Assembly (NCBI RefSeq): GCF_013204885.1 | Contig: NZ_JABMKX010000015.1 | Coordinates: forward strand, 79,478 to 143,477 | Source of the DNA: Paenibacillus tritici | GTDB lineage: Bacteria; Bacillota; Bacilli; Paenibacillales; Paenibacillaceae | Direction of reading: 5' to 3' | DNA length: 64,000 bases | In this document: positions 16,196-24,045 of the stretch, one piece after another | Numbering within the stretch: position 1 is the first letter of the stretch | Layout: the number at the start of each line of letters is the position of its first letter | Made by a program: the position numbers and the translations under genes | Notes under the pieces: model-generated | What the model was told of the DNA's origin: nothing | Seen by the model: only the letters and a program-made list of their open reading frames with translations | Databases searched by the model: none

Positions 16196-17056
16196 TTAGC
16201 AATCCATATCCCACAAAATAATGTTTACATAAAACCTGTTTCCTTCGGTCCGTATCTTAAATATGCCTGAATATTCATTCACGATTTGCTTTACACTTTC
16301 CAGTCCAAAACCGTGACTTTTCCCATCCTTCTTCGTGCTCTGCAAACGGTAGTCAAAAATATCCGGATTCATATTATTTGAAATTTGGATATACAATTGA
16401 TGTTGATGATACTTTATATTAATGTCAATCTTCTTTTCTGCATCGGTTATCTTTTCACATGCTTCTATCGCATTGTCCAGCAAATTCCCAAAAATAATTG
16501 CAATCACATCATTGTTTAGAGAAAAATGTTCTGGAATCAGACAATGAACGCATACAGAAACATTGCTTTCAGTTGCTTCTTTAATTTTCTCTGTAAGCAA
16601 ATAATTCAGCACATGATTAGGAGTATATTTTTGTATTTCTGTACTTTTTATCGCGGAAAGAGAATTCTCAAGCATTCGCTCCGCCTCGCCGTTCTTGTGA
16701 GCTTTTAGCAGTCCTAATACAGTCAATAATTCATTTTTCATATTATGATTCAGTTTACGGATTTCGTTGTGAGAATTTTCTAAATGATCATAATAGTGAT
16801 TCCCGGTTTTTATCTTCAGATTCACTATCTCCTGATGGATTAATCTCCTATAGACATTGCATATTTGATCATAAGTATGCAGAACAGCGATATTAATAAG
16901 TACTATACCACCCACAGATAACAGACACCGGGATAGCTGGAGGCAGCCGTCAATTTCCAGAAGCAAATCAATATGGATACAAAAAATAAATATAGTAGTT
17001 ACAGATATTGATATCAGAAGCTTTTTTAAATAACCTGGCATATATTTTTTCTTCAT
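16196..17056 (-). CDS. GHKL-domain sensor histidine kinase (AgrC-like, short)
   Basis: A protein of 286 residues. Two hydrophobic segments (about 11-33 and 44-62) are followed by a coiled linker, a phosphoacceptor region KLNHNMKNELL with His104, and a GHKL ATPase domain (NLLDNAIEACEK, HGFGLESV). Catalytic parts match AgrC/ComD-type kinases, but the sensor has only two membrane segments where AgrC has six or seven. It is cotranscribed with the LytTR regulator (14-base gap). Kinases of this class commonly sense a secreted peptide, so a cluster peptide is a reasonable ligand; this is inference. Confidence 0.9.
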   Translation of the reverse strand: MKKKYMPGYLKKLLISISVTTIFIFCIHIDLLLEIDGCLQLSRCLLSVGGIVLINIAVLHTYDQICNVYRRLIHQEIVNLKIKTGNHYYDHLENSHNEIRKLNHNMKNELLTVLGLLKAHKNGEAERMLENSLSAIKSTEIQKYTPNHVLNYLLTEKIKEATESNVSVCVHCLIPEHFSLNNDVIAIIFGNLLDNAIEACEKITDAEKKIDINIKYHQHQLYIQISNNMNPDIFDYRLQSTKKDGKSHGFGLESVKQIVNEYSGIFKIRTEGNRFYVNIILWDMDC

Positions 17057-17070
17057 CAGATCAAACCTTC

Positions 17071-17805
17071 TTAAAATCTCTTCCTTACGTAATTCATAAT
17101 TTTTGTTTTAAAATCTTTTTTATATTTCCTGCTGATTGGCAATTCCTGATATGTATCCATAAGTTCATTATTCATATATTTCTTCAGTACAACGTTTTCA
17201 CATTTCATACCAGCTATATATTTCAAATTAACAATATAAGAAGCATGTATTTGGGCAAAAGTCATCGAATCTAGCTGCTTCAGAATCTGGGCAATCGTCT
17301 GATTGCACTTAAAGGCTTTGGTTTCCGTATAAATATGGGCTGTTCTTCCGCTCTTTTCAAAATACATAATTTCATCTGCATTAAGAATATATTTGTTCCG
17401 TTCATAATTAAATTCAAAATAACTATGGGTGCTATGTAAGTAAAGATCAGCCCTTAGCAAAACTTCAAAAAAAGTTTCCTTATCTACGGGCTTCATCAGG
17501 TAATCAAAGGTCTGTACTTTGAACACATCCTGCATGTATTCGCTATAACTCGTGATAAAAATAATTGCGGCTTTTTTATCAAATTCCCTTATCTTTTTGG
17601 CCAAACTAATTCCATCCATATCCGGCATTTCAATATCAAGCAGATAAATATTATATTCAATGTTATTGTTCGATAAATATTGAAGCAGCTTAGGACCGTT
17701 TCCAAAAGTGTCGATTTCAACTTTGGTGTAAGGGTATTGTAGTGCATAGTTTTCGACCACACTCAGTTCCAGCTTAGTATCGTCGCATAGAGCGATATTT
17801 AACAA
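17071..17805 (-). CDS. LytTR family response regulator (AgrA-like)
   Basis: The receiver domain has CDD at 7-9, phosphoacceptor Asp57 in LLDIEMPDMDG, and the Lys of MKPV. The C-terminal half is a LytTR DNA-binding domain (YILNADEIMYFEKSGRTAHI, MTFAQIHASYIVNLKYI). The 244-residue length is usual. TTG 17805 is the likely start, with GAAGG upstream. It precedes the kinase gene in the same operon and probably controls precursor B, whose promoter lies directly downstream of the kinase gene. Confidence 0.92.
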   Translation of the reverse strand: MLNIALCDDTKLELSVVENYALQYPYTKVEIDTFGNGPKLLQYLSNNNIEYNIYLLDIEMPDMDGISLAKKIREFDKKAAIIFITSYSEYMQDVFKVQTFDYLMKPVDKETFFEVLLRADLYLHSTHSYFEFNYERNKYILNADEIMYFEKSGRTAHIYTETKAFKCNQTIAQILKQLDSMTFAQIHASYIVNLKYIAGMKCENVVLKKYMNNELMDTYQELPISRKYKKDFKTKIMNYVRKRF

Positions 17806-17924
17806 CGAATACGACCTTCTTTCTTAAAGAAAAATTAGATGCTTTCACTTCCAATTTTAAACATATTCTGAATAATATCATATAACATATGTCATAAAAG
17901 GATGAAAATTGTAATTAAAGCACA

Positions 17925-17974
17925 AAAAAGAGCCATTCTTACAGCCGGTATCAACCGGATAAGAATGCTCTTTA
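17925..17974 (-). terminator. Terminator of the phospholipase gene
   Basis: Read leftward, AAAGAGC-ATTCTTA pairs with TAAGAAT-GCTCTTT around an inner CCGG/CCGG hairpin and is followed by a T-run (the A-run at 17924-17929). It separates the phospholipase from the regulator operon. The remaining bases, 17806-17924, must hold the regulator promoter. Confidence 0.85.
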
Positions 17975-17994
17975 GTATTAGCAGTAATTCTTAT

Positions 17995-18867
17995 CTAAAA
18001 TATCCTGACTTCTTTACAAAACTTATAAATATATTGAACATTGTTGGTTATTGCCCTGGGTACTATTTTATTCCCGACTTCATTATAGTAACTTGATTGT
18101 TGTGCAGAATTTGCTAAGGATTTAGCATATACTGCTGTGTTTTGAATCAAATCAGCAACTTCTGTATTCACGGCTTCCAGATACGTTTTTTCGGCAAGAG
18201 TATTTCCGGCTACCTTATAGTTCAGCCTGTTTTTATCAATATACTTCTCAAATTCTACATGATTACTATTTAGAGCAGTAAGATTCGAGGCGTGATGAGG
18301 AACGTTAATATCAGAGACAAAATGTGTCCCTTTTCCCAAGTGTATAAAGGCCTCTTCTATGTTGCCCATTCGATATTCTTCTACTGCATTATTATAATAT
18401 TGTACAGCTCTTGTCTTCGCAGTAGGAGAAGATTGGCCCAGCCAGTTCTTTCCCGTATCCGGATCGTAGAAATGTCTGGCAAATGTCCCCGTATCCGTCT
18501 CGTGATCATCAGGCCAATCTGTGTAATATAACAAGGATGTTCCATAAGTATTAAGCACAGAATTTCCCTTATCATGATTTAAGATGGAGATAGCGGAGGC
18601 AATAATATATTGATGGGTATGATTTGAACCACCGCTAACGAAATTAAGATGCATATTATCACTGTCTTTTTCTGTAATATTTGCAGCAGATGGATCTTCG
18701 GTAATTAAAATGTCAGCTCCAGAAGCAATTTCCTCTACCACTCCGGGTAAGTCCAAAGTATAATTGGATAAATCTTCTGCTTTCATAACCGGACTGTTAT
18801 TCACTGAAAATACTAACAATGCCGCAATCAAGATTACTATTCTAGTAATCTGTTTAGAAACATTCAT
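17995..18867 (-). CDS. Secreted zinc-dependent phospholipase C family protein
   Basis: A signal peptide (about 1-24, with a cleavage region near MKA) is followed by a helical domain carrying the zinc-ligand pattern of the phospholipase C / S1-P1 nuclease superfamily: His85 region (HTHQYII), Asp120/121, His132 in RHFYDPDTGKNW, and HLGKGTHFVSDINVPHHASN (His176, His182, Asp186, His191/192), then HVEFEKYID (His203, Glu207). Relatives hydrolyse phosphatidylcholine or act as toxins. The 290-residue size agrees. Its place inside a peptide-maturation locus is unusual. It might be a membrane-active effector or act on lipids around the product; the true substrate is unknown. Confidence 0.85.
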   Translation of the reverse strand: MNVSKQITRIVILIAALLVFSVNNSPVMKAEDLSNYTLDLPGVVEEIASGADILITEDPSAANITEKDSDNMHLNFVSGGSNHTHQYIIASAISILNHDKGNSVLNTYGTSLLYYTDWPDDHETDTGTFARHFYDPDTGKNWLGQSSPTAKTRAVQYYNNAVEEYRMGNIEEAFIHLGKGTHFVSDINVPHHASNLTALNSNHVEFEKYIDKNRLNYKVAGNTLAEKTYLEAVNTEVADLIQNTAVYAKSLANSAQQSSYYNEVGNKIVPRAITNNVQYIYKFCKEVRIF

Positions 18868-18917
18868 TTCTCAAGCCTCCCGGGAAAATAGATATTTTCC
18901 ATGATATCTTCTTTACC

Positions 18918-20033
18918 TCAAACGTTCTTCATGATTGCCGTACGGCAGTTCATCACCCCCTCTAAAAATGACAATAATGCTGAATAGGAACAAGCATCCA
19001 ATATCCGAATCTGATGATAATCCTGTATAGTAAAACCAATCTCTTCTTCTAGAGCTTTCCAGAAATCATAGAAGTTATTAAAGTTTATCCCCGTTGTCTG
19101 AGATATAAAGGGGCCATTCAGCAGAAGGTCAGGCTCCAGCTCTTTACCGGTAATTCTGTACATCACCCTTTCAATTTGCACACGCAGCTGTTCTGAACAT
19201 TCGTTCTTATCGCTTTCTGTTACCGGGCGGATAACTTCTGTAAGTTCTGCAACTTCATGTTGCCGGGCATATTGTTCAAGCAAATCATTGAATTCCGAAA
19301 AAGTCAGCTCTTCATTGCACTTCAGGCTCTCTGTGAGTATCTTCATGCTCATTCCCACACAAAGGGCATTGGCCTTAGAGGTACCTTTGAAGAAAGTAAA
19401 TCTGCCTGCAAGCGTATATACAAAAATAGGCGAGTCATCGAAGACCCCTTGAATCTCCTGGTGCGCCGAGTAAGAGAAAGCTTTCTTTGAACAATACGGC
19501 AGTCCTCCTACACCAATAACGCCAGACAGACAGGCTGGATAGCTTCTTTTGCTGCCATTTCTAACGGATACAAAAACAAGCTTATTCTGATTTTCCAATA
19601 ATTGAATGATCTCTGACAGATCCTGCTGATACAATTCCTTAGTCAGAGCTAAGCTTACGCAAATAAACTTAATATTTAGCGTTAGACACTGTTTTAAAGC
19701 CCTCTGCAAAAGCTCTGTACTTGTCTTTCCTTCTGAATTGGCTATTTTAATAACATAAAACTGTGCTTCACTAAATACCTGTAAGATGGTGTCTGCACAA
19801 GTTGTCCCGTGTCCGTTCTCATCCTGGAAGTGATCTTCTTCAATAATCCGATTGCCAACATATTTAAACCCATTCCCGTTAATTACATGTTTAGCTAAGC
19901 TACAATTGGTCATATCAATTCCGGTATCAATAATGACAGCTTGTCTGGTGTTGTACACTGTCTCACACCACCTTCTCATGATCGCTAAAGATGTAATTAA
20001 ATTAACATCTGTATTCCCATTCGTATTGCTCAT
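18918..20033 (-). CDS. Cytoplasmic subtilisin-like (S8) protease with C-terminal carrier-like domain
   Basis: The catalytic triad is intact: Asp36 in IIDTGID, His75 in NGHGTTCA and Ser219 in FKGTSKANA, with oxyanion Asn159 in VSVRNGS. There is no signal peptide, so it acts in the cytoplasm and is a candidate leader peptidase for precursors A and B, whose exporter lacks a peptidase domain. Residues about 285-362 form a separate all-helical domain (VMYRITGKELEPDLLL, then FYDFWKALEEEIGFTIQD) with the spacing of an acyl or peptidyl carrier protein but without the DSL serine that carries phosphopantetheine. That domain call is tentative. No strong ribosome site precedes ATG 20033. Confidence 0.85.
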   Translation of the reverse strand: MSNTNGNTDVNLITSLAIMRRWCETVYNTRQAVIIDTGIDMTNCSLAKHVINGNGFKYVGNRIIEEDHFQDENGHGTTCADTILQVFSEAQFYVIKIANSEGKTSTELLQRALKQCLTLNIKFICVSLALTKELYQQDLSEIIQLLENQNKLVFVSVRNGSKRSYPACLSGVIGVGGLPYCSKKAFSYSAHQEIQGVFDDSPIFVYTLAGRFTFFKGTSKANALCVGMSMKILTESLKCNEELTFSEFNDLLEQYARQHEVAELTEVIRPVTESDKNECSEQLRVQIERVMYRITGKELEPDLLLNGPFISQTTGINFNNFYDFWKALEEEIGFTIQDYHQIRILDACSYSALLSFLEGVMNCRTAIMKNV

Positions 20034-20054
20034 GTAATAAACAAGCCTTTACTT

Positions 20055-20083
20055 GGTATAAATAACAATTTCCCACCTGTAAA
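20055..20083 (-). promoter_or_regulatory. Promoter of the S8 protease gene
   Basis: On the minus strand TTTACA (complement of 20078-20083) and TATACC (complement of 20055-20060) are separated by 17 bases. It lies 22 bases before the start codon. It is the only near-consensus promoter found in the peptide block and would also feed the phospholipase gene. Confidence 0.65.
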
Positions 20084-20090
20084 AACACAA

Positions 20091-20140
20091 AAAAGTGTCT
20101 CTTACGCGGATGTTTCACCCAGCGTAAAGAACACTTTTAT
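20091..20140 (-). terminator. Terminator after the GH4 glycosidase gene
   Basis: Arms AAAAGTGT..CTTACGC and GCGTAA..ACACTTTT form a long hairpin flanked by an A-run that becomes a T-run on the minus strand. It marks the right-hand boundary of the AT-rich block. Confidence 0.85.
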
Positions 20141-20198
20141 TTAATCAGAGATTCAAAACCCGCCCTCTTTATGGTTACAATACCATTGGTGGTATAAC

Positions 20199-21704
20199 CT
20201 ACTGCACCTTCTCACGATCCTTACCCTTATCAGACTCTCCGGCATTCTTGTTCGCGGCTTCGCGGTCCTGCATCATTTCGTCCACCGTCTTCACCTTGAG
20301 CCGGGCCGCTCCCTCGTTGCCGGCATTCGTCGGAATCAGATTCCCGGAAGCCAGGCGCTCCTTCGCTTCAGCGATGGCTGCACTGTATTGCGGCAGCCAT
20401 TGTTCCCCGGCAACCAGCATCTCATCGACCATCTGCCAGATCTCCTTCGGATTGCAGACCGCGCCGACCAGCGGGTCCATCATGAAGGCCTGACGCAGCA
20501 GCTTATCGTCGCCATGCACAGCCGCTTCCACAGCCAGACGCTGCACGGAAATACTCACGTTGCAGACAGCCGCCGGGCCGAGCGGCAGGTCGCCGACCAG
20601 CGGCATCGAGATGCCGTTACGGTCCACGTAACCCGGTGCTTCGATAATCGCATCATCCGGCAGATTGGAGATGACTCCGTTATTCACCATATTGAAGTGG
20701 CCTCTGTACACTCGTCCTGTCTCCAGGCCTTCGATGATATACGAGCCATGCTCCTCGCCGCGCTTGTCCGGGATATACTCCAGGGCCGGGTCCTTCATCC
20801 AGTTCGGGAAGTCGGTCTCGAACCAGTTGCGTCCTTCCGTGCAGACCCGCAGGTATCCGCCCGTCTCCCCGTTGATCCACACGCCCAGATCAATCCAGTC
20901 CATGATCTCGCTCGGGCGCTTGCGGTACCAAGGTACATATTCGCTCAGGTGACCGTTCGATTCCGTGCTGTAATAGCCGAAGCGGCGGAGCATATCAATC
21001 CGCACCTTCTCTGTACGGCTGTACTCCGGGTGCTGCTCGAAGGCCTCCAGCAGACCTGCCGTCAGATCCCTGCCTTCATGCTTGGCGGAGATATACCAGG
21101 TCTGGTGATTGATCCCGGCGCAGATAATATCCACCTGCGACTTCTCCAGCCCGAAGACCTGGGCGATCTGCTGATGTCCATGCTGTACGCCATGACAGAG
21201 CCCGATCGTCCGCACACCGCCGTATTTATTGCAGGCCCAGGTCAGCATAGCCATCGGATTCGAGTAATTCAGCAGCAGCACATCTTGTGCGGCCACCTCG
21301 CGGATATCGCGGCAGATCTCCAGCATCTCCGCAATCCCGCGCTGTCCGTACATGATACCCCCCGCACACAGCGTATCGCCTACGCACTGGTCCACGCCAT
21401 ACTTCAGCGGAATGTCCACATCGGTAGCGAAGGCCTCCAGCCCCCCCATCCGAATAGTACAAAATACGTACTTGGCATCCTTCAGCGCTTCTCTGCGGTC
21501 CGTAGTGGGGGAGATTACGATATCCAGACCGTTCTCCTTAATATCTCTCTGGCACAGCTCGGTGACCATGTCCAGATTATGACTGTTTATATCCATGAAG
21601 GAAACTTCAATATTACGGAATTCCGGTACAGTCAGCAGATCGCGCAGCAATCCGCGCGTGAATCCGATACTGCCCGCCCCGATAAAGGTTACTTTAAAAG
21701 ACAT
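20199..21704 (-). CDS. melA: GH4 family alpha-galactosidase/glycosidase (MelA-like)
   Basis: A protein of 501 residues. It opens with the NAD-binding fold VTFIGAGSIGFTRGLLRDLL and carries the GH4 blocks GVDQCVGDTLCAGGIM, NYSNPMAMLTWA, GLCHGVQHGH and CAGINHQTWY; the His and Cys of these bind the catalytic divalent metal. GH4 enzymes cleave by an NAD-dependent oxidation-elimination route. The CHGV and INHQ blocks resemble MelA and LplD rather than phospho-glucosidases, so an unphosphorylated alpha-galactoside or galacturonide substrate is likely. The start is set at ATG 21704 because GGAGG abuts the earlier ATG 21713. The upstream AraC gene on the same strand is probably its regulator. Confidence 0.88.
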   Translation of the reverse strand: MSFKVTFIGAGSIGFTRGLLRDLLTVPEFRNIEVSFMDINSHNLDMVTELCQRDIKENGLDIVISPTTDRREALKDAKYVFCTIRMGGLEAFATDVDIPLKYGVDQCVGDTLCAGGIMYGQRGIAEMLEICRDIREVAAQDVLLLNYSNPMAMLTWACNKYGGVRTIGLCHGVQHGHQQIAQVFGLEKSQVDIICAGINHQTWYISAKHEGRDLTAGLLEAFEQHPEYSRTEKVRIDMLRRFGYYSTESNGHLSEYVPWYRKRPSEIMDWIDLGVWINGETGGYLRVCTEGRNWFETDFPNWMKDPALEYIPDKRGEEHGSYIIEGLETGRVYRGHFNMVNNGVISNLPDDAIIEAPGYVDRNGISMPLVGDLPLGPAAVCNVSISVQRLAVEAAVHGDDKLLRQAFMMDPLVGAVCNPKEIWQMVDEMLVAGEQWLPQYSAAIAEAKERLASGNLIPTNAGNEGAARLKVKTVDEMMQDREAANKNAGESDKGKDREKVQ

Positions 21705-21852
21705 CGTTATCATCCTCCGGCAATGAATTGTTGATTCCTGTCCATTGTAACAAGGAGGCTGCCGGAAGCGTAACCAATATCATGACCATTTTGCCGGTAT
21801 AGTGTCAACAATCCTAACTTAATGTGCAGAATACCAATCGCGCGGATTCCGT

Positions 21853-22758
21853 CTATTCCTCACTCCAGAAATGACGTTCAATAGAGTTACGGTATTCGAT
21901 TGGTGTGCAGCCGGCATACTTTTTGAACAGGAGATGAAAATACTGCCTGCTGCTGATGCCCACATAATCGGCGATCTCCGCTACCGGAATCTCCCCTTGC
22001 CCCAGCAGCATCCGGGCCTTCTCCATGCGCAGCCTGTTCAGATAATCGGTCAAGGTCTGCCCTGTATGGGTTCTGAAGATACGGTGCAGATAGCCGGGGT
22101 GAACATTCACGGAGAGTGCAATCTCCTTGACCTGTATGCTCCGGTCATAATTCTGATGCAGGAATTCTATCGCCCGCCGGACATAGAGCTGTGACGGCTG
22201 CTGGCTGGCCGGAAGCGACTCCTTCCGCAGTCTCGCCAGACGCAGCAGCAGCTCCGAGAAAAGCAGATGCACCATGCTGCTTCCCGTCCTCCCCCGCTGA
22301 TCCAGCTCCAGCACCAGTGCCTTCAGGACATGGAAGACCTCCTCCTGGTCTGAGAGTACCAGACTGTCGAACGGATGCCGCAGCAACTCGGCAAGCGCCT
22401 CCTCTTCCCGGGCCAGTCTGCCGACGGAAGGAACCACACCCCTGTATTCTGTAAAAGCAAATTCCACATTCAGCATCCGGCAGGAGGAGCCCTCTTCGAC
22501 GATCAACCGGTGCGGGACCCCTGCATCCAGCAGAATCATTTCGCCCCGCTTCAGCCGGAAGGGCGTATCTCCGCCCGATTCGTTCCGCACATCCACCACA
22601 CAGGTGCCTGAGATCAGATACATAATTTCCGTGGAGTTATGGTGATGATAGGCCATCGTATAATTGCTCCACTGCTTGTAGTAATAGGCCAGGAAATGCG
22701 GGCTATAATCCCCGTCCAGCAAAGCCTGCTCAAAAAGACTCCCGTTCAACTCCGGCAC
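21853..22758 (-). CDS. AraC family transcriptional regulator with cupin sensor domain
   Basis: The N-terminal half is a cupin (YHHHNSTEIMYLISG, LKRGEMILLDAGVPHRL). The C-terminal 100 residues hold two helix-turn-helix motifs (QVKEIALSVNVHPGYLHRIF and VAEIADYVGISSRQYFHLLF), the standard AraC arrangement. The 301-residue length is normal. The 148-base gap to the glycosidase gene on the same strand has TTGACA (complement of 21804-21809) as a possible -35 box. I infer control of melA by an alpha-galactoside or related sugar. Confidence 0.9.
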   Translation of the reverse strand: MPELNGSLFEQALLDGDYSPHFLAYYYKQWSNYTMAYHHHNSTEIMYLISGTCVVDVRNESGGDTPFRLKRGEMILLDAGVPHRLIVEEGSSCRMLNVEFAFTEYRGVVPSVGRLAREEEALAELLRHPFDSLVLSDQEEVFHVLKALVLELDQRGRTGSSMVHLLFSELLLRLARLRKESLPASQQPSQLYVRRAIEFLHQNYDRSIQVKEIALSVNVHPGYLHRIFRTHTGQTLTDYLNRLRMEKARMLLGQGEIPVAEIADYVGISSRQYFHLLFKKYAGCTPIEYRNSIERHFWSEE

Positions 22759-23029
22759 TCCGCATCACTCCTCTCACCCAAGTATCAATAGCACAAGTGT
22801 ACCCGCTGAAGCTGAGCAGGACAAGAAACAGGCGGCTGATTGCACGATGTGCAATTAAAATACTGCTGTACATTCACTTCCAGGAAAAAGGAGCTTATAT
22901 GTAAAAGTGAGCAGATGTTAAGGTACCAAATCCTAACTATAAGGCACAGGCAGCAACAAAAGGGGATGTCGAGAGGGAATGATCTACCGAAGGGGACCTG
23001 AGGGGACCTGAGAGGGGACGCCTCCTGCA
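22759..23029. other. Intergenic, no gene seen
   Basis: Open frames here are short, biased and without ribosome sites. A short tandem repeat of AGGGGACCTG lies at about 22994-23014. The promoter of the AraC gene must be near 22760-22860, but no clear boxes were found. Confidence 0.4.
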
Positions 23030-23228
23030 CCAAGCTAGTGGAAAAAGGTAGCTTAATTTCTCGATTTCGGCGGATTGTGGGTAAGCAAGTGGATAAACAG
23101 CATCTACTAATGAAGGATTCAGCTACTTTGGGTGAATGCGATAATTTAAGTGCTGTTTATCCACCTCCTGTTCTCGCTGCGTCTATTCATTCATCAGCAA
23201 GTGGAGAAAATCCAACTGCTAGGTTGAT
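23030..23228. repeat. Intergenic stem-loop repeat element, copy 1
   Basis: About 200 non-coding bases resemble 41478-41692 in the same orientation. Shared words include TAAGTGCTGTTT, CAAGTGGA and AGCAAGTGGAGAAAATCCA. A perfect 14-base inverted repeat GTGGATAAACAGCA (23089) and TGCTGTTTATCCAC (23151) shows that a hairpin can form. This looks like a dispersed genomic repeat. Confidence 0.65.
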
Positions 23229-23261
23229 CCCGGATGCTCGCATTCTTATCGGAGATCACAG

Positions 23262-23300
23262 AAAACAAGAGCCGAAGGCCCACGCCCCCTGCTCTTGTTC
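23262..23300 (-). terminator. Terminator of the S51 peptidase gene
   Basis: Arms AACAAGAGC (23264-23272) and GCTCTTGTT (23291-23299), followed on the minus strand by TTTTC. It lies just beyond the original stop codon of the broken gene, which supports that stop as the ancestral end. Confidence 0.75.
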
Positions 23301-23307
23301 ATCATCC

Positions 23308-23961
23308 TCAATGGACCTTTGTTAATATTCCATTCACCAGACTGTACACCCCGCCGCCCTCTATCGCTTCGAGCTGTCCATTCAGCAGGTAGATGCCAGT
23401 GTCTTCGTCTATTCCGTAATTCGGAAGCTCACCGAGGGTACGAACCGCTGTCCGTAAATGCTCCTACTCATCCCATTGTGTGAAATGAACGGAAAGCAGC
23501 AGCTCAGGAATCAGATGGAGGCCCTTGCGGTGTTTGAATTGCCTGCTCTCATTATCCTTGGCGGAAATTACGCACCGCTCCGGGCTAATCAAGGCTCCTG
23601 CTGAGAAACCGGCAACCGGCACTCCTGACTCATAACGCTGCCGGATTACTTCACCGATAGGGGTGTCCACAATCAGGTCAGCATACAGATCCGTGTCTCC
23701 GCCTCCGATGATGATCCCGCCGCTGGCCCCGAGGCTCTGCATAGCAGTACTCACCTCAGTGGACTTCAGCGGCAAATAACAGAATTCAGACAACCCTGCG
23801 TCAACGAGCGGCTGCATATAAGCAGGCATATAATCCGGCCAGTCCTCCCGTTCTTCAAACAAGACAGCGACGGGCCCTGCTGCCATCAAGCCAGCGAATC
23901 TCCGTGCCATACCATGAGTAAACGGCGGACCTCCGCCGTTCAGAAATAAATGCTTGTCCAT
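23308..23961 (-). pseudogene. Peptidase S51 (dipeptidase E-like) interrupted by an amber codon
   Basis: The start ATG 23961 follows GAAGGTG. The first 165 residues show the S51 fold with GGIIIGGGDTDLY and the nucleophile block AGFSAGALISP. A TAG at 23464-23466 follows HFTQWDE. The same frame then continues with 52 coherent residues (EHLRTAVRTLGELPNYGIDE, then GIYLLNGQLEAIEGGG and YSLVNG) to TGA at 23308-23310, directly before the terminator. The break looks like one base change from TGG (Trp) to TAG. Lost residues would include the C-terminal beta strands. It is either a recent pseudogene, a sequencing error, or a read-through gene; the first two are more likely. Confidence 0.85.
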
Positions 23962-24045
23962 GACATCACCTTCAGTGTTCAAGATAAACTTCTAATTCTT
24001 TATCCATCTTATAGATAAGCGCAAGCTCTGGCAATACGAACTCCC

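Noticed and set aside
20388..21734. Long open frame antisense to the GH4 gene
   Set aside because: It is a GC-rich shadow of a clearly recognised enzyme gene; the protein has no recognisable motif.
22785..23033. Cys-rich open frame of 82 codons on the minus strand upstream of the AraC gene
   Set aside because: Considered as another peptide gene because of its Cys run, but it lacks a ribosome site and the EFDM leader, and contains the tandem AGGGGACCTG repeat.
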